Assembly: GCA_947501845.1 (NCBI GenBank)
Contig: CANMXP010000013.1
Location: 82,796 to 146,795 of the forward strand
Origin: an uncultured Flavobacteriaceae bacterium
Lineage (GTDB): Bacteria > Bacteroidota > Bacteroidia > Flavobacteriales > Flavobacteriaceae
Direction of reading: 5' to 3'
DNA length: 64,000 bases
How positions within the stretch are numbered: the stretch's first letter is position 1; each line of letters starts with the position of its first letter. A model generated the notes under the pieces. The model had not been told where the DNA came from, searched no databases, and worked only from the letters and a program-made list of their open reading frames with translations. Positions 54,745 through 63,711 of this stretch are shown here, one piece after another. Both the position numbers and the translations under genes were made by a program.

Positions 54745-56292
54745 ATGACAAGAGAGCAAAAAGATAATTTGTTTGTATTAATAAAATCGCTGTCCAAATC
54801 TGAAAAGAGGCAATTTAAGCTTTATGTAGGCCGTTTAGGTGTAAATGAAGACTCTAAATTCTTGACGCTTTTTAATATTCTTGATAAGCTGTCTGTTTAT
54901 GATGAAGGCGCTATTCTTAAGAGAGGCATTGTAAAAAAACAACAACTTTCTAATTTAAAGGCACATTTATATAAGCAGATTCTAATCAGTTTAAGATTAA
55001 ACCCTTCTCATCAAAATATTAGAATTCAAATTCGAGAGCAATTAGACTTTGCTACTATTTTATACCACAAAGGGCTTTACAAGCAAAGTTTGAAAATACT
55101 GGATAAAGCAAAAAGTTTGGCTATTGCGAATGAGGAAAAGAACATTGCCTACGAAATTGTAGAACTGGAAAAAATAATTGAATCTCAATACATTACCCGA
55201 AGCCTTAATAATAGAGCAGATGAATTATCCATACAGGCTAAAGAACTAAGTCAGCAAAACGTTATAGCCAGTAAATTATCTAATTTATCGCTTCAGCTAT
55301 ATGGGTTATTTTTAAAAACAGGCTATATAAAAAACGATAAAGAAAATCAAAGAGTCACAGATTACTTTAATAACAGAATACCAAAATACGATATCAATAA
55401 ATTAGGCTTTAGAGAAAAGCTTTGGTTATACAAAGCCTATTTATGGTATAGTTTTTTGACCTCAGATTTTTTAGCTAGCTATAAATACGCTTCTAAATGG
55501 GTAGATTTATTCTATGAAAACAAAGACCAAGTTATTTTAAATCCTGTCTTTTTTTTAAAAGGAAACCACTATTTACTTGAAGCATTATTTTACTTAAGAC
55601 AGTATGATAAATTTAAGGAAACACTTTTTAACTTAGAAGAAATCTCAAAGCAAAAATGGTTTCCTGTTGATGATAATCTGGACGGATTGGCTTTTTTATA
55701 CATTTATAACAACAAGTTTAACCTGCACTTCATGGATGGGAGTTTTAAAGAAGGTCTGCCTTTAATTGAAGAAGTGTTAGAACGATTAAAAAATTATAAA
55801 GATCGTATAGACGAACACCATATCATGGTATTCTATTATAAGATTGCGAGTATGTATTTTGGTGCAGGGGAGACTAAAAAGTGCATTAACTTTTTAGAAA
55901 AAATAATAAGTAACAAATCTTTGCAAATGCGTGAAGATTTATTGTGCTTTTCAAGGATTTTAAACCTTGTGGCCCATTATGAAGCTGGTTTGGATTATAA
56001 TTTGGATGTTTTAATAAGAAGCACTTATAAGTTTTTAATTAAAATGGAAGACTTGTATGAGGTGCAAAAAGAATTTATCAAATTTTTAAGAGGCTTAGGT
56101 GATATCTACCCAAATGAAGTAAAAAGGGAGTTTATCAAACTTCGTAAAAAACTAAAACAATACGAAAACGACCCCTACCAAAGTCGTGCTTTTTTGTATT
56201 TAGATATCATCTCATGGCTAGAATCTAAAATTCAAAACAAACCAATTGACTTGATTATTAGAGATAAGTTTAATGAAACTATAGATACCTAA
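54745..56292 (+). CDS. conserved Bacteroidota helical-repeat protein
   Basis: 515 residues, cytoplasmic, with no signal peptide. It is almost wholly alpha-helical with TPR-like spacing (LYHKGLYKQSLKILDKAKSL and similar repeats) and a basic N-terminus (KSEKRQFKLYVGR). I know no function. It is transcribed divergently from leuA. Confidence 0.75.
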   Translation: MTREQKDNLFVLIKSLSKSEKRQFKLYVGRLGVNEDSKFLTLFNILDKLSVYDEGAILKRGIVKKQQLSNLKAHLYKQILISLRLNPSHQNIRIQIREQLDFATILYHKGLYKQSLKILDKAKSLAIANEEKNIAYEIVELEKIIESQYITRSLNNRADELSIQAKELSQQNVIASKLSNLSLQLYGLFLKTGYIKNDKENQRVTDYFNNRIPKYDINKLGFREKLWLYKAYLWYSFLTSDFLASYKYASKWVDLFYENKDQVILNPVFFLKGNHYLLEALFYLRQYDKFKETLFNLEEISKQKWFPVDDNLDGLAFLYIYNNKFNLHFMDGSFKEGLPLIEEVLERLKNYKDRIDEHHIMVFYYKIASMYFGAGETKKCINFLEKIISNKSLQMREDLLCFSRILNLVAHYEAGLDYNLDVLIRSTYKFLIKMEDLYEVQKEFIKFLRGLGDIYPNEVKREFIKLRKKLKQYENDPYQSRAFLYLDIISWLESKIQNKPIDLIIRDKFNETIDT

Positions 56293-56440
56293 TTTTTATC
56301 TCGTTTAATAAAAATGGCTTGTTATTCTAGCTCAATTTGCCCATCAAAACAAAGTTTTTATAAAATTTTTCAAGAAAAATTAGGATTTTAACTTTTTCTG
56401 AACGAATATTTGCATTCACAAAGTTCAATCACTTATTGAA
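56293..56440. other. non-coding leader upstream of the metY riboswitch
   Basis: AT-rich, no open frame and no clear structure. The promoter of the metY operon should lie here; AATATTTG at 56405-56412 is the nearest approach to a -7 box. Confidence 0.3.
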
Positions 56441-56586
56441 ATGTTATCAAGAAAGGCGGAGGGATTAGACCCAATGAAGCCTTAGCAACCCTTTATACGT
56501 AAAGAAGGTGCTAAATTCTACCCCGTTCTGAGCTACATGCTGAATTTGTTTCAGTATTATTTTAGGATTATACGGATAGATAACCA
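56441..56586 (+). ncRNA. SAM-I riboswitch of the metY operon
   Basis: gttatc (56443-56448) pairs with gataac (56579-56584) as P1. Inside are aagaaaggcggagggatt, agacccaatgaagccttag, caacccttt and aaggtgctaaattctaccc, the conserved core of SAM-I in correct order. The 3' half contains a longer P4 region than the copy at 41.7 kb. It lies 178 bases before metY and should turn off the methionine biosynthesis operon when SAM is plentiful. Confidence 0.95.
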
Positions 56587-56715
56587 AACAAAATTACTTT
56601 TAGTAATTTTAAATTTTCTTTTTAACATTTTTCTATATAAGTAAGCTATTCGTAGCATATTTGGCTTAATCGTAAAGAATTTCTAAATGTTTTCACTTAG
56701 ATAATCTTTAAAAAT

Positions 56716-56746
56716 GTTATTCCCGCATAAGCAGGAATCAATTAAT
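56716..56746. repeat. dispersed TTCCCGC...GGAAT repeat before metY
   Basis: attcccgcataagcaggaat; an imperfect palindrome, third copy of the type in the window, in the spacer between riboswitch and metY. Confidence 0.55.
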
Positions 56747-56763
56747 TCAAAAAAATTAGAAAA

Positions 56764-58038
56764 ATGAGCACACCAAAATTAGCAACAAATGCATTACATG
56801 CAGGGCACGATGTAACAACAAACGGAGGCACAAGAGCTGTACCAATTTACCAAACAACATCGTATGTTTTTAATAACTCCGATCATGCCGCGAATTTATT
56901 TTCATTGCAAGAATTAGGGTTTATATATACCAGACTTAATAACCCAACAAATCAAATTCTTCAAGAACGTTTAGCTGCCGTAGAAGGTGGTATTGGTGCT
57001 GTTGTATTTGCTTCTGGAACTGCGGCTATTTCAACAGGACTATTAACACTTTTAAAAGCGGGTGACCATATTGTAGCATCTAGTAGTTTATACGGCGGAA
57101 CTTATAACCTATTAAACGTAACCTTACCTAGATTAGGTATTACGACGACATTTGTAGATGCTTCTAATCCAGAAAATTTTAAAGCTGCCGTAAAAGATAA
57201 TACAAAAGCATTCTTTGTAGAGTCTTTAGGAAATCCAAAATTAGATGTTTTAGATTTAGAAGCCATTGCTGTGCATTCTAAAGCAGCAGGCGTCCCTTTT
57301 ATTGTTGATAATACAGTAGCAACACCAGCACTGTTAAACCCATTAAAGCACGGGGCTAATATTGTAATTCACTCCCTTACCAAATACATTGGCGGACAAG
57401 GAACTTCTTTGGGCGGTGCTATTATAGATGGCGGGACTTTTGATTGGACCAATGGAAAATTCCCTGAATTCACAGAACCTTCTGCGGGATACCATGGTTT
57501 AGTTTATAGTGAAGCTCTAGGTGCAGCAGCTTATACTTTTAAATTAATTTTAGAAGGATTAAGAGACTTTGGAGGTGCTTTAAGTCCAACAAATGCATTC
57601 AATATTATTCAAGGCCTAGAAACGCTACCGGTAAGAATAAAGCAGCATAGTGAAAATGCTTTAGAACTTGCAAAATGGTTAGAAAAACAAGACGAGGTTG
57701 CTTGGGTAAATTATCCAGGATTAGAAAGTAGCAAATACAAGGCATTAGCCGATAAATATTTACCTAAAGGACAAAGTGGTATTGTTACTTTTGGGGCAAA
57801 AGGTGGGTACGACGCTGCTAAAACCATAGCAGATAAAACAAAAATATTTTCATTGTTGGCAAACATTGGGGATACAAAATCACTCATTATTCATCCAGCA
57901 AGTACAACACATCAGCAATTAAGTGACGAGGAACAAGTATCGGCTGGTGCGACTAAAGATTTAATCAGATTATCCGTTGGCATAGAAGACATAGAAGATT
58001 TAAAAGCCGATTTAAAAGCCGCTTTTAGTGAAATTTAA
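56764..58038 (+). CDS. O-acetylhomoserine sulfhydrylase (MetY type)
   Basis: 424 residues, PLP gamma-family. The lysine is in IHSLTKYIGGQGTS; ASGTAAIS and HPASTTHQQLS are further family segments. It makes homocysteine directly from O-acetylhomoserine and sulfide. It is the first gene behind the SAM-I riboswitch, 17 bases before the MetX-ThrA fusion that makes its substrate. Confidence 0.94.
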   Translation: MSTPKLATNALHAGHDVTTNGGTRAVPIYQTTSYVFNNSDHAANLFSLQELGFIYTRLNNPTNQILQERLAAVEGGIGAVVFASGTAAISTGLLTLLKAGDHIVASSSLYGGTYNLLNVTLPRLGITTTFVDASNPENFKAAVKDNTKAFFVESLGNPKLDVLDLEAIAVHSKAAGVPFIVDNTVATPALLNPLKHGANIVIHSLTKYIGGQGTSLGGAIIDGGTFDWTNGKFPEFTEPSAGYHGLVYSEALGAAAYTFKLILEGLRDFGGALSPTNAFNIIQGLETLPVRIKQHSENALELAKWLEKQDEVAWVNYPGLESSKYKALADKYLPKGQSGIVTFGAKGGYDAAKTIADKTKIFSLLANIGDTKSLIIHPASTTHQQLSDEEQVSAGATKDLIRLSVGIEDIEDLKADLKAAFSEI

Positions 58039-58055
58039 GTTCTAAACAATCATTA

Positions 58056-61000
58056 ATGAAAGATATATTGTCACATATTATAATTCCAAACTACACGACC
58101 GAAAGTGGCGTTTTAGTCCCAGAAATCAAATTGAGCTATCAGCTTTTTGGTAAAACGCTGGGTGCAGCTCCAGTTGTTTTGGTGAATCATGCTTTAACAG
58201 GCAATAGTAACGTTGCGGGAGATGATGGCTGGTGGAAAGATTTGGTTGGCAATGATAAAGTAATAGACACGAATTTATACACTGTTTTAGCATTCAATAT
58301 TCCTGGGAATAGTTTTGACGGTTTTGTAATTGATAACTATAAAGATTTTGTTGCCAGAGACGTAGCTAAGTTATTCTTAGCTGGTCTTAAAGAATTAAAA
58401 ACTGACAGGCTCTTTGCTATTATAGGAGGATCTCTAGGTGGTGGTATTGCTTGGGAAATGGCAGCTATCAAACCTAACGTTACCGAGCATTTAATACCCG
58501 TAGCAACCGATTGGAAATCTACCGATTGGCTAATTGCCAATTGCCAGATACAAGAACAGTTTCTGCTAAACTCGAGAAACCCTGTACACGATGCCAGAAT
58601 GCATGCCATGTTATGTTATCGTACACCAGAATCATTCAAAGAACGTTTTCATCGCTCAAAAAATGAAGATTTAGAGATTTTTAATGTAGAAAGTTGGTTA
58701 CTCCATCACGGTAAAAAATTGCAGGAACGTTTTCAATTGTCTGCTTATAAATTGATGAATCAATTATTAAAAACAATTGATGTTACTAAAAATAGAGCAA
58801 ACAATTTTAATGTTTTAGAGCGTATTGATGCTAACATACATATTATAGGTGTAGATTCTGATTTGTTTTTTACAGCCGAAGAAAACAGGCAAACCCACAA
58901 ACAATTAGCATTAACCCACCCGAATGTGACATATAATGAGATTCATTCCGTACACGGGCACGATGCTTTTTTAATGGAATACGAACAATTAGAAAAAATT
59001 ATTGAAGGCATTTTTGTGCCAGATTCTAAAAAAAGAAAAATGAAAGTACTTAAGTTTGGAGGTAAATCTTTAGCAAATGGTGATGGCTTGAACAAAGTGA
59101 TTTCCATTATAGAAAACAAGGTCAATAACGGTGAGAGAATCACCGCTGTTGTTTCGGCAAGAGGCCAAGCAACAGACGAATTAGAGCACATTTTAAATAA
59201 AGCTTTAAAAGGTGAATCTTTTCAAGACGCACTAGACACTTTTAAAGCCTACCAAAAGGAGCCTTTAAAAACCATAGATTTTTCCGAGCAATTTTCAATT
59301 CTAGGTAAACTTTTTGAAGGCGTTAGCTTATTACGCGATTGCAGTCAAAAAACAAAAGATGAAATTTTAGCCCAAGGGGAGTTATTGTCTGTTAAATTAG
59401 TCTCAGAATTACTAAATCAGCGAGGTATCAAAGCAAAAGCAACCGATGCCAGACAATTAATAAAAACAGATGATGCCTTTGGCAATGCGCAACCTATTTC
59501 ACAATTAACCAAAGATAATGTTAGAAATTATTTCAAACAAAATAATGGTGATACTGTTAATATAGTAACTGGGTTTATAGCATCTAATTCGAAAAATGAA
59601 ACGACAACCCTTGGTAGAAATGGGAGTAACTATTCAGCTGCTTTATTAGCCAACTATTTGGATGCAGAAGAGCTGCAAAACTATACCCATGTAAATGGTA
59701 TTTATACGGCAAACCCTGATTTAGTTGCAGATGCACAAAAAATTAGAGAGTTATCATATAGTGAGGCCAACGAATTGGCTAATTTCGGAACTAATGTTTT
59801 GCACGCCAAAACCATTATCCCTTTAGTTGAAAAAAATATCAACCTTCGTATTTTAAATACCTTTAATGCTGATGATGAGGGGACTTTAATTACTGCAAAG
59901 CCTAGCTCTAAAGAAGTTACTTCCCTATCGGTTTTAGATGATGTTGCCCTATTAAACCTGGAAGGACGTGGTTTATTAGGCAAGATTGGCGTGGATGCCA
60001 GGATTTTTAAAGCCTTAAGCATTCATAACATTAATGTGAGTATTATTTCTCAAGGCTCTTCAGAAAGAGGGATTGGGTTAATTATAAATGCAAACCAAGC
60101 GACTCAGGCTGTTATCGCGCTAGAACGTGAATTTGAAAATGATTTTTACTCGCAAGACGTTAACAAGATTGAAATCGTTGACGATGTTTCTGTCATTTCA
60201 ATTATAGGTATTGAATTAAGTTCTTTCCATAAACCATTTAATGCATTGATTAAAAACCAGATCACTCCTTTATTGTTTAACAATACAGTGACTGGCAGAA
60301 ATGTAAGTTTAGTGGTTAAAAAGAGGCAATTGCATAAAGCCATGAATGTCATCCACGGTGAGATTTTTGGAATTTCAAAAAAGATTAATATTGCCATTTT
60401 CGGGCATGGTTTAGTTGGAGGTGCTTTAATTAATCAGATTTTAAAGTCTAAAGATGATATTGAAAAAAGAAAAGGCATTAACCTAAATGTATTTGCTATT
60501 GCTAATTCCAAAAAGCTTCTTTTAAATAAAAATGGCGTTGAAAACAATTGGCAAGACACTATAAAATCGACATCACAAGAAAGTTCCATTCAAGATATTA
60601 TTGCCTTTGCCAAAGCCAATCATTTAGAAAATTTAATTGCGGTAGACAACACATCGAGCTCAGATTTCCACATAAATTATGTGCCGTTGGTTGAAGCTGG
60701 CTTCGACTTGGTATCATCAAATAAAATAGCCAATACTATATCGCATGATTTTTACACAGAGTTACGTTCGCAATTAGATGAGCATAACAAGCAATATTTA
60801 TATGAAACTACTGTTGGTGCTGGTTTACCTTTAATTGATACCATTAAGCTATTGCACGAATCTGGAGAGAATATTACTAGAATTCGAGGTGTTTTTTCAG
60901 GTACTCTAAGTTATTTGTTTAATAACTTTTCGGTTCAAGACAAACCGTTTAGTGATATCGTTCAAGAAACCATCGACAAAGGTTTTACAGAACCAGACCC

Positions 61001-61457
61001 TAGAGAAGATTTTTCTGGGAATGATGTAGCAAGAAAACTATTGATTTTAGCTAGAGAATTAGATCTACAAAATGAATTTGAAGATGTCGCCGTTCAGAAT
61101 TTAATTCCAGAAGCTTATCAGAATATTTCAGTTCAGGAATTTTTACAGCAGTTGGATGTTTTGGATGAAACATTCCAAAAGATAAAAGATGAACAAAAAG
61201 AAGGACATGTATTAAGATATGTAGGTGATTTATCTGGAGACTTATCTCAGGATAAAGGGAATTTAGAGGTGAAATTAGTATCAGTACCAGAAGATAGTAC
61301 ACTAGGTCATGTAAAAGGATCGGATGCTATTTTTGAAATTTTCACTGAGTCTTATGGAGAACAGCCTATCGTTATTCAAGGCGCAGGCGCAGGTGCAGAG
61401 GTAACAGCTAGAGGTGTTTTTGGAGATATTTTGAGACTGTCTAAACATATAAATTAA
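58056..61457 (+). CDS. thrA: fused homoserine O-acetyltransferase / aspartate kinase / homoserine dehydrogenase
   Basis: 1133 residues. (1) An alpha/beta-hydrolase MetX domain, residues about 1-325, with Ser126 in GGSLGGG, Asp269 in GVDSD and His302 in VHGHDAF. (2) Aspartokinase, about 329-620, starting MKVLKFGGKS, with ACT domains about 645-785. (3) Homoserine dehydrogenase, about 786-1133, with IFGHGLVGGAL and ETTVGAGLPLIDTI. The protein therefore covers aspartate phosphorylation, homoserine formation and its acetylation. The aspartate-semialdehyde dehydrogenase step is not included. Residue 329 is an ATG at 59040 preceded by an A-rich run (aaaaaaagaaaa), so a shorter AK-HSD product from internal initiation is possible. 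Confidence 0.92.
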   Translation: MKDILSHIIIPNYTTESGVLVPEIKLSYQLFGKTLGAAPVVLVNHALTGNSNVAGDDGWWKDLVGNDKVIDTNLYTVLAFNIPGNSFDGFVIDNYKDFVARDVAKLFLAGLKELKTDRLFAIIGGSLGGGIAWEMAAIKPNVTEHLIPVATDWKSTDWLIANCQIQEQFLLNSRNPVHDARMHAMLCYRTPESFKERFHRSKNEDLEIFNVESWLLHHGKKLQERFQLSAYKLMNQLLKTIDVTKNRANNFNVLERIDANIHIIGVDSDLFFTAEENRQTHKQLALTHPNVTYNEIHSVHGHDAFLMEYEQLEKIIEGIFVPDSKKRKMKVLKFGGKSLANGDGLNKVISIIENKVNNGERITAVVSARGQATDELEHILNKALKGESFQDALDTFKAYQKEPLKTIDFSEQFSILGKLFEGVSLLRDCSQKTKDEILAQGELLSVKLVSELLNQRGIKAKATDARQLIKTDDAFGNAQPISQLTKDNVRNYFKQNNGDTVNIVTGFIASNSKNETTTLGRNGSNYSAALLANYLDAEELQNYTHVNGIYTANPDLVADAQKIRELSYSEANELANFGTNVLHAKTIIPLVEKNINLRILNTFNADDEGTLITAKPSSKEVTSLSVLDDVALLNLEGRGLLGKIGVDARIFKALSIHNINVSIISQGSSERGIGLIINANQATQAVIALEREFENDFYSQDVNKIEIVDDVSVISIIGIELSSFHKPFNALIKNQITPLLFNNTVTGRNVSLVVKKRQLHKAMNVIHGEIFGISKKINIAIFGHGLVGGALINQILKSKDDIEKRKGINLNVFAIANSKKLLLNKNGVENNWQDTIKSTSQESSIQDIIAFAKANHLENLIAVDNTSSSDFHINYVPLVEAGFDLVSSNKIANTISHDFYTELRSQLDEHNKQYLYETTVGAGLPLIDTIKLLHESGENITRIRGVFSGTLSYLFNNFSVQDKPFSDIVQETIDKGFTEPDPREDFSGNDVARKLLILARELDLQNEFEDVAVQNLIPEAYQNISVQEFLQQLDVLDETFQKIKDEQKEGHVLRYVGDLSGDLSQDKGNLEVKLVSVPEDSTLGHVKGSDAIFEIFTESYGEQPIVIQGAGAGAEVTARGVFGDILRLSKHIN

Positions 61458-61593
61458 CAAAATTGGAATTAAGTATAAAGAATCTAGAACATAGACCATT
61501 AGAAGATATACATGAAATTGGTTCGAAACAAGTCTTAGTTCTAGAAGCATAGCAGTCTAGCATCTTGATTCTTTATAAAAGAGCATAAAAAAT

Positions 61594-62766
61594 ATGAGTA
61601 AAGAAAAAAAACAATTTGAAACAGAAGCCATTCGTACACAATTAGAGCGTACTGAATTTTTGGAGCATACAAGTCCGTTATACCTAACATCAAGTTTTGT
61701 ATTTGAAGATGCCGAAGATATGCGTGCTTCGTTCACAGAAGAAAAGGAACGCAACATATACAGCCGCTTTACAAACCCCAACACCTCCGAGTTTGTAGAG
61801 AAAGTATGTAAAATGGAAGGCGCTGAAGCAGGTTATGCCTTTGCCACGGGAATGGCTGCAATATTTTCAACTTTTGCAGCATTGTTGGATAGTGGTGATC
61901 ATATTGTGTCTGCTCGTTCTGTTTTTGGTTCTACACATACTCTGTTTACAAAATATCTACCCAAGTGGCAGATAGATACCACGTATTTCGATATCAATAA
62001 ACCAGAAACTATTGAAAGTTGTATTACACCAAAAACAAAAATTCTGTATGCTGAATCGCCAACCAATCCTGCTATAGATATTATAGATTTAGAGTTGTTA
62101 GGTCGTATTGCTAAAAAACATAACTTAATTTTAATTATCGATAACTGCTTTGCTACACCTTACATCCAACAGCCCATAAAGTATGGCGCACATTTGGTAA
62201 TTCATTCAGCAACTAAACTTATGGACGGACAAGGACGTGTTTTAGGAGGCATTACGGTAGGCAATGCCGATTTAGTTCGCGAGGTCTATTTATTTGCAAG
62301 AAATACAGGTCCCGCTTTGTCGCCATTTAATGCATGGACCTTATCGAAAAGTTTAGAAACACTGGCAGTAAGAGTGGATAAGCATTGTGAAAACGCTCTG
62401 AAAGTGGCTGAATTTTTAGAAAATCATCCAAAAGTAAATTGGGTAAAATATCCATTTTTGAAATCACATCCACAATATGAGGTCGCCAAAAAACAAATGA
62501 AACTTGGTGGCAATATAGTTGCTTTTGAAGTTAAAGGCGGTATTGAAGCTGGACGCAAATTTTTAAATGCTATCAAGCTATGTTCGCTCTCTGCTAATTT
62601 AGGAGATACAAGAACGATTGTAACGCATCCAGCATCAACAACACATAGTAAATTGTCTGAAGCTGACAGACTAGAAGTTAGTATTACTGATGGCTTAGTA
62701 AGAGTATCTGTTGGTTTAGAGCATGCCGATGATATTATACAGGATTTAGCACAGGCACTACAATAA
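61594..62766 (+). CDS. trans-sulfuration family PLP enzyme (O-succinyl/acetylhomoserine sulfhydrylase, MetZ/MetB like)
   Basis: 390 residues. The PLP lysine is in HSATKLMDGQGR, with FATGMAAIFS upstream and HPASTTHSKLSEADR downstream. It is a second homoserine-ester sulfhydrylase or cystathionine synthase in the same operon as metY; the exact reaction is not decidable by eye. The 136-base gap to the upstream gene contains no terminator. Confidence 0.9.
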   Translation: MSKEKKQFETEAIRTQLERTEFLEHTSPLYLTSSFVFEDAEDMRASFTEEKERNIYSRFTNPNTSEFVEKVCKMEGAEAGYAFATGMAAIFSTFAALLDSGDHIVSARSVFGSTHTLFTKYLPKWQIDTTYFDINKPETIESCITPKTKILYAESPTNPAIDIIDLELLGRIAKKHNLILIIDNCFATPYIQQPIKYGAHLVIHSATKLMDGQGRVLGGITVGNADLVREVYLFARNTGPALSPFNAWTLSKSLETLAVRVDKHCENALKVAEFLENHPKVNWVKYPFLKSHPQYEVAKKQMKLGGNIVAFEVKGGIEAGRKFLNAIKLCSLSANLGDTRTIVTHPASTTHSKLSEADRLEVSITDGLVRVSVGLEHADDIIQDLAQALQ

Positions 62767-62795
62767 TAAATATTTTGATGAGGTTAAAAAATGGT

Positions 62796-62900
62796 TTATC
62801 TTGTCATTCAGAACAAAGCGAAGAATCTTATCTTTCTTATAATCAGAATGACATGTTTTAAAGAGATTCTTCATTCCATTCAGAATGACACTTTTTTGAC
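62796..62900. repeat. dispersed TGTCATTC...GAATGACA repeat
   Basis: tgtcattcagaacaaagcga then tcagaatgaca, followed by a second ccattcagaatgacac. The tgtcattc/gaatgaca arms form 8-bp stems. Repeats of this style are common between genes in Bacteroidota. It follows the MetZ/MetB gene and may help end its transcript. Confidence 0.6.
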
Positions 62901-62972
62901 CTCATCAAAATATTAAAAGCAAAATGCTTTGAGCTTAGAAATCCTTTTTAAAAAGTTATTTCCTTCGTGCAG

Positions 62973-63494
62973 TTAATTGGTTACTTTATTATAAGTAAAC
63001 TTAACATTACTGTTAATAATATTTCCTTTCACATCAGTAAAGTTGAAATTATCTTCAATAAAGAACGAGGTGGTTTCTGTATTAATTTCGATATCAATAA
63101 TTCGCATATTGCAGAAACTTACTAAGGTTAGAGTACTCCCTTCTAATTTCCAGGTACCAACAGATGTTTGTTTATTGCTACAATTTGGCTGTGTTTCTCC
63201 TTGCTTAAAGGCATAGTCTCTATCATTTTTAAACTCATAAGCAGCATCTCTTTCACATGCTGTATATTGATTAAACAAATCGGTGCTAGGATTTTCATCG
63301 TTGTCATCAGTTAAATCCATTTCTTTATCTGAAACAATTTCTGCCAAAACCCAGGTATCCGAAAATGAAGTTTCTTCACTACTCAATTCTCCTGTTAAAT
63401 CTTGAATACAATTTGAATCATCATCGTTGTTACAACTAACAGTTAGAAGAGCAATAACCATCAAGGCACGCATTAGGACATTCATTTTTTTCAT
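62973..63494 (-). CDS. lipocalin-like domain lipoprotein
   Basis: About 173 residues from the ATG at 63494, which opens a lipoprotein signal (ALMVIALLTVSC) followed by an Asn/Asp-rich linker NNDDDSNC. The longer frame from 63530 adds 12 residues that are not part of a signal. The body has the pattern of Bacteroidota lipocalin-like proteins: DTWVLAEIVSDKEM, AYEFKNDRDYAF, SVGTWKLEGSTLTLV. It is surface- or periplasm-anchored and of unknown ligand. Confidence 0.78.
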   Translation of the reverse strand: MKKMNVLMRALMVIALLTVSCNNDDDSNCIQDLTGELSSEETSFSDTWVLAEIVSDKEMDLTDDNDENPSTDLFNQYTACERDAAYEFKNDRDYAFKQGETQPNCSNKQTSVGTWKLEGSTLTLVSFCNMRIIDIEINTETTSFFIEDNFNFTDVKGNIINSNVKFTYNKVTN

Positions 63495-63711
63495 ATTGGT
63501 AAATTTAAGGTTCAATATATATAGATGCAAAATCTTAGAATAGTTGCGTGAAATCTCAAATATTTTTGAATAAAATTTTAATATTAGTATGTAACCCGAG
63601 TATAAAACGGTTTAAAAACGTTAATTCTCAGTGCCATAAAGAATCTCTTAAAACTAGATGTATTGATTTATAAAACACAAGATTCTTCGCTGTGCTCTGA
63701 ATGAACTGTGC
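63495..63711. other. intergenic stretch at the right edge
   Basis: AT-rich. It contains a fragment gattcttcgctgtgctctgaatg (63682-63704) of the same repeat style as that at 62.8 kb. This is next to the IS110 3' end, whose boundary cannot be fixed from one copy. Confidence 0.35.
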
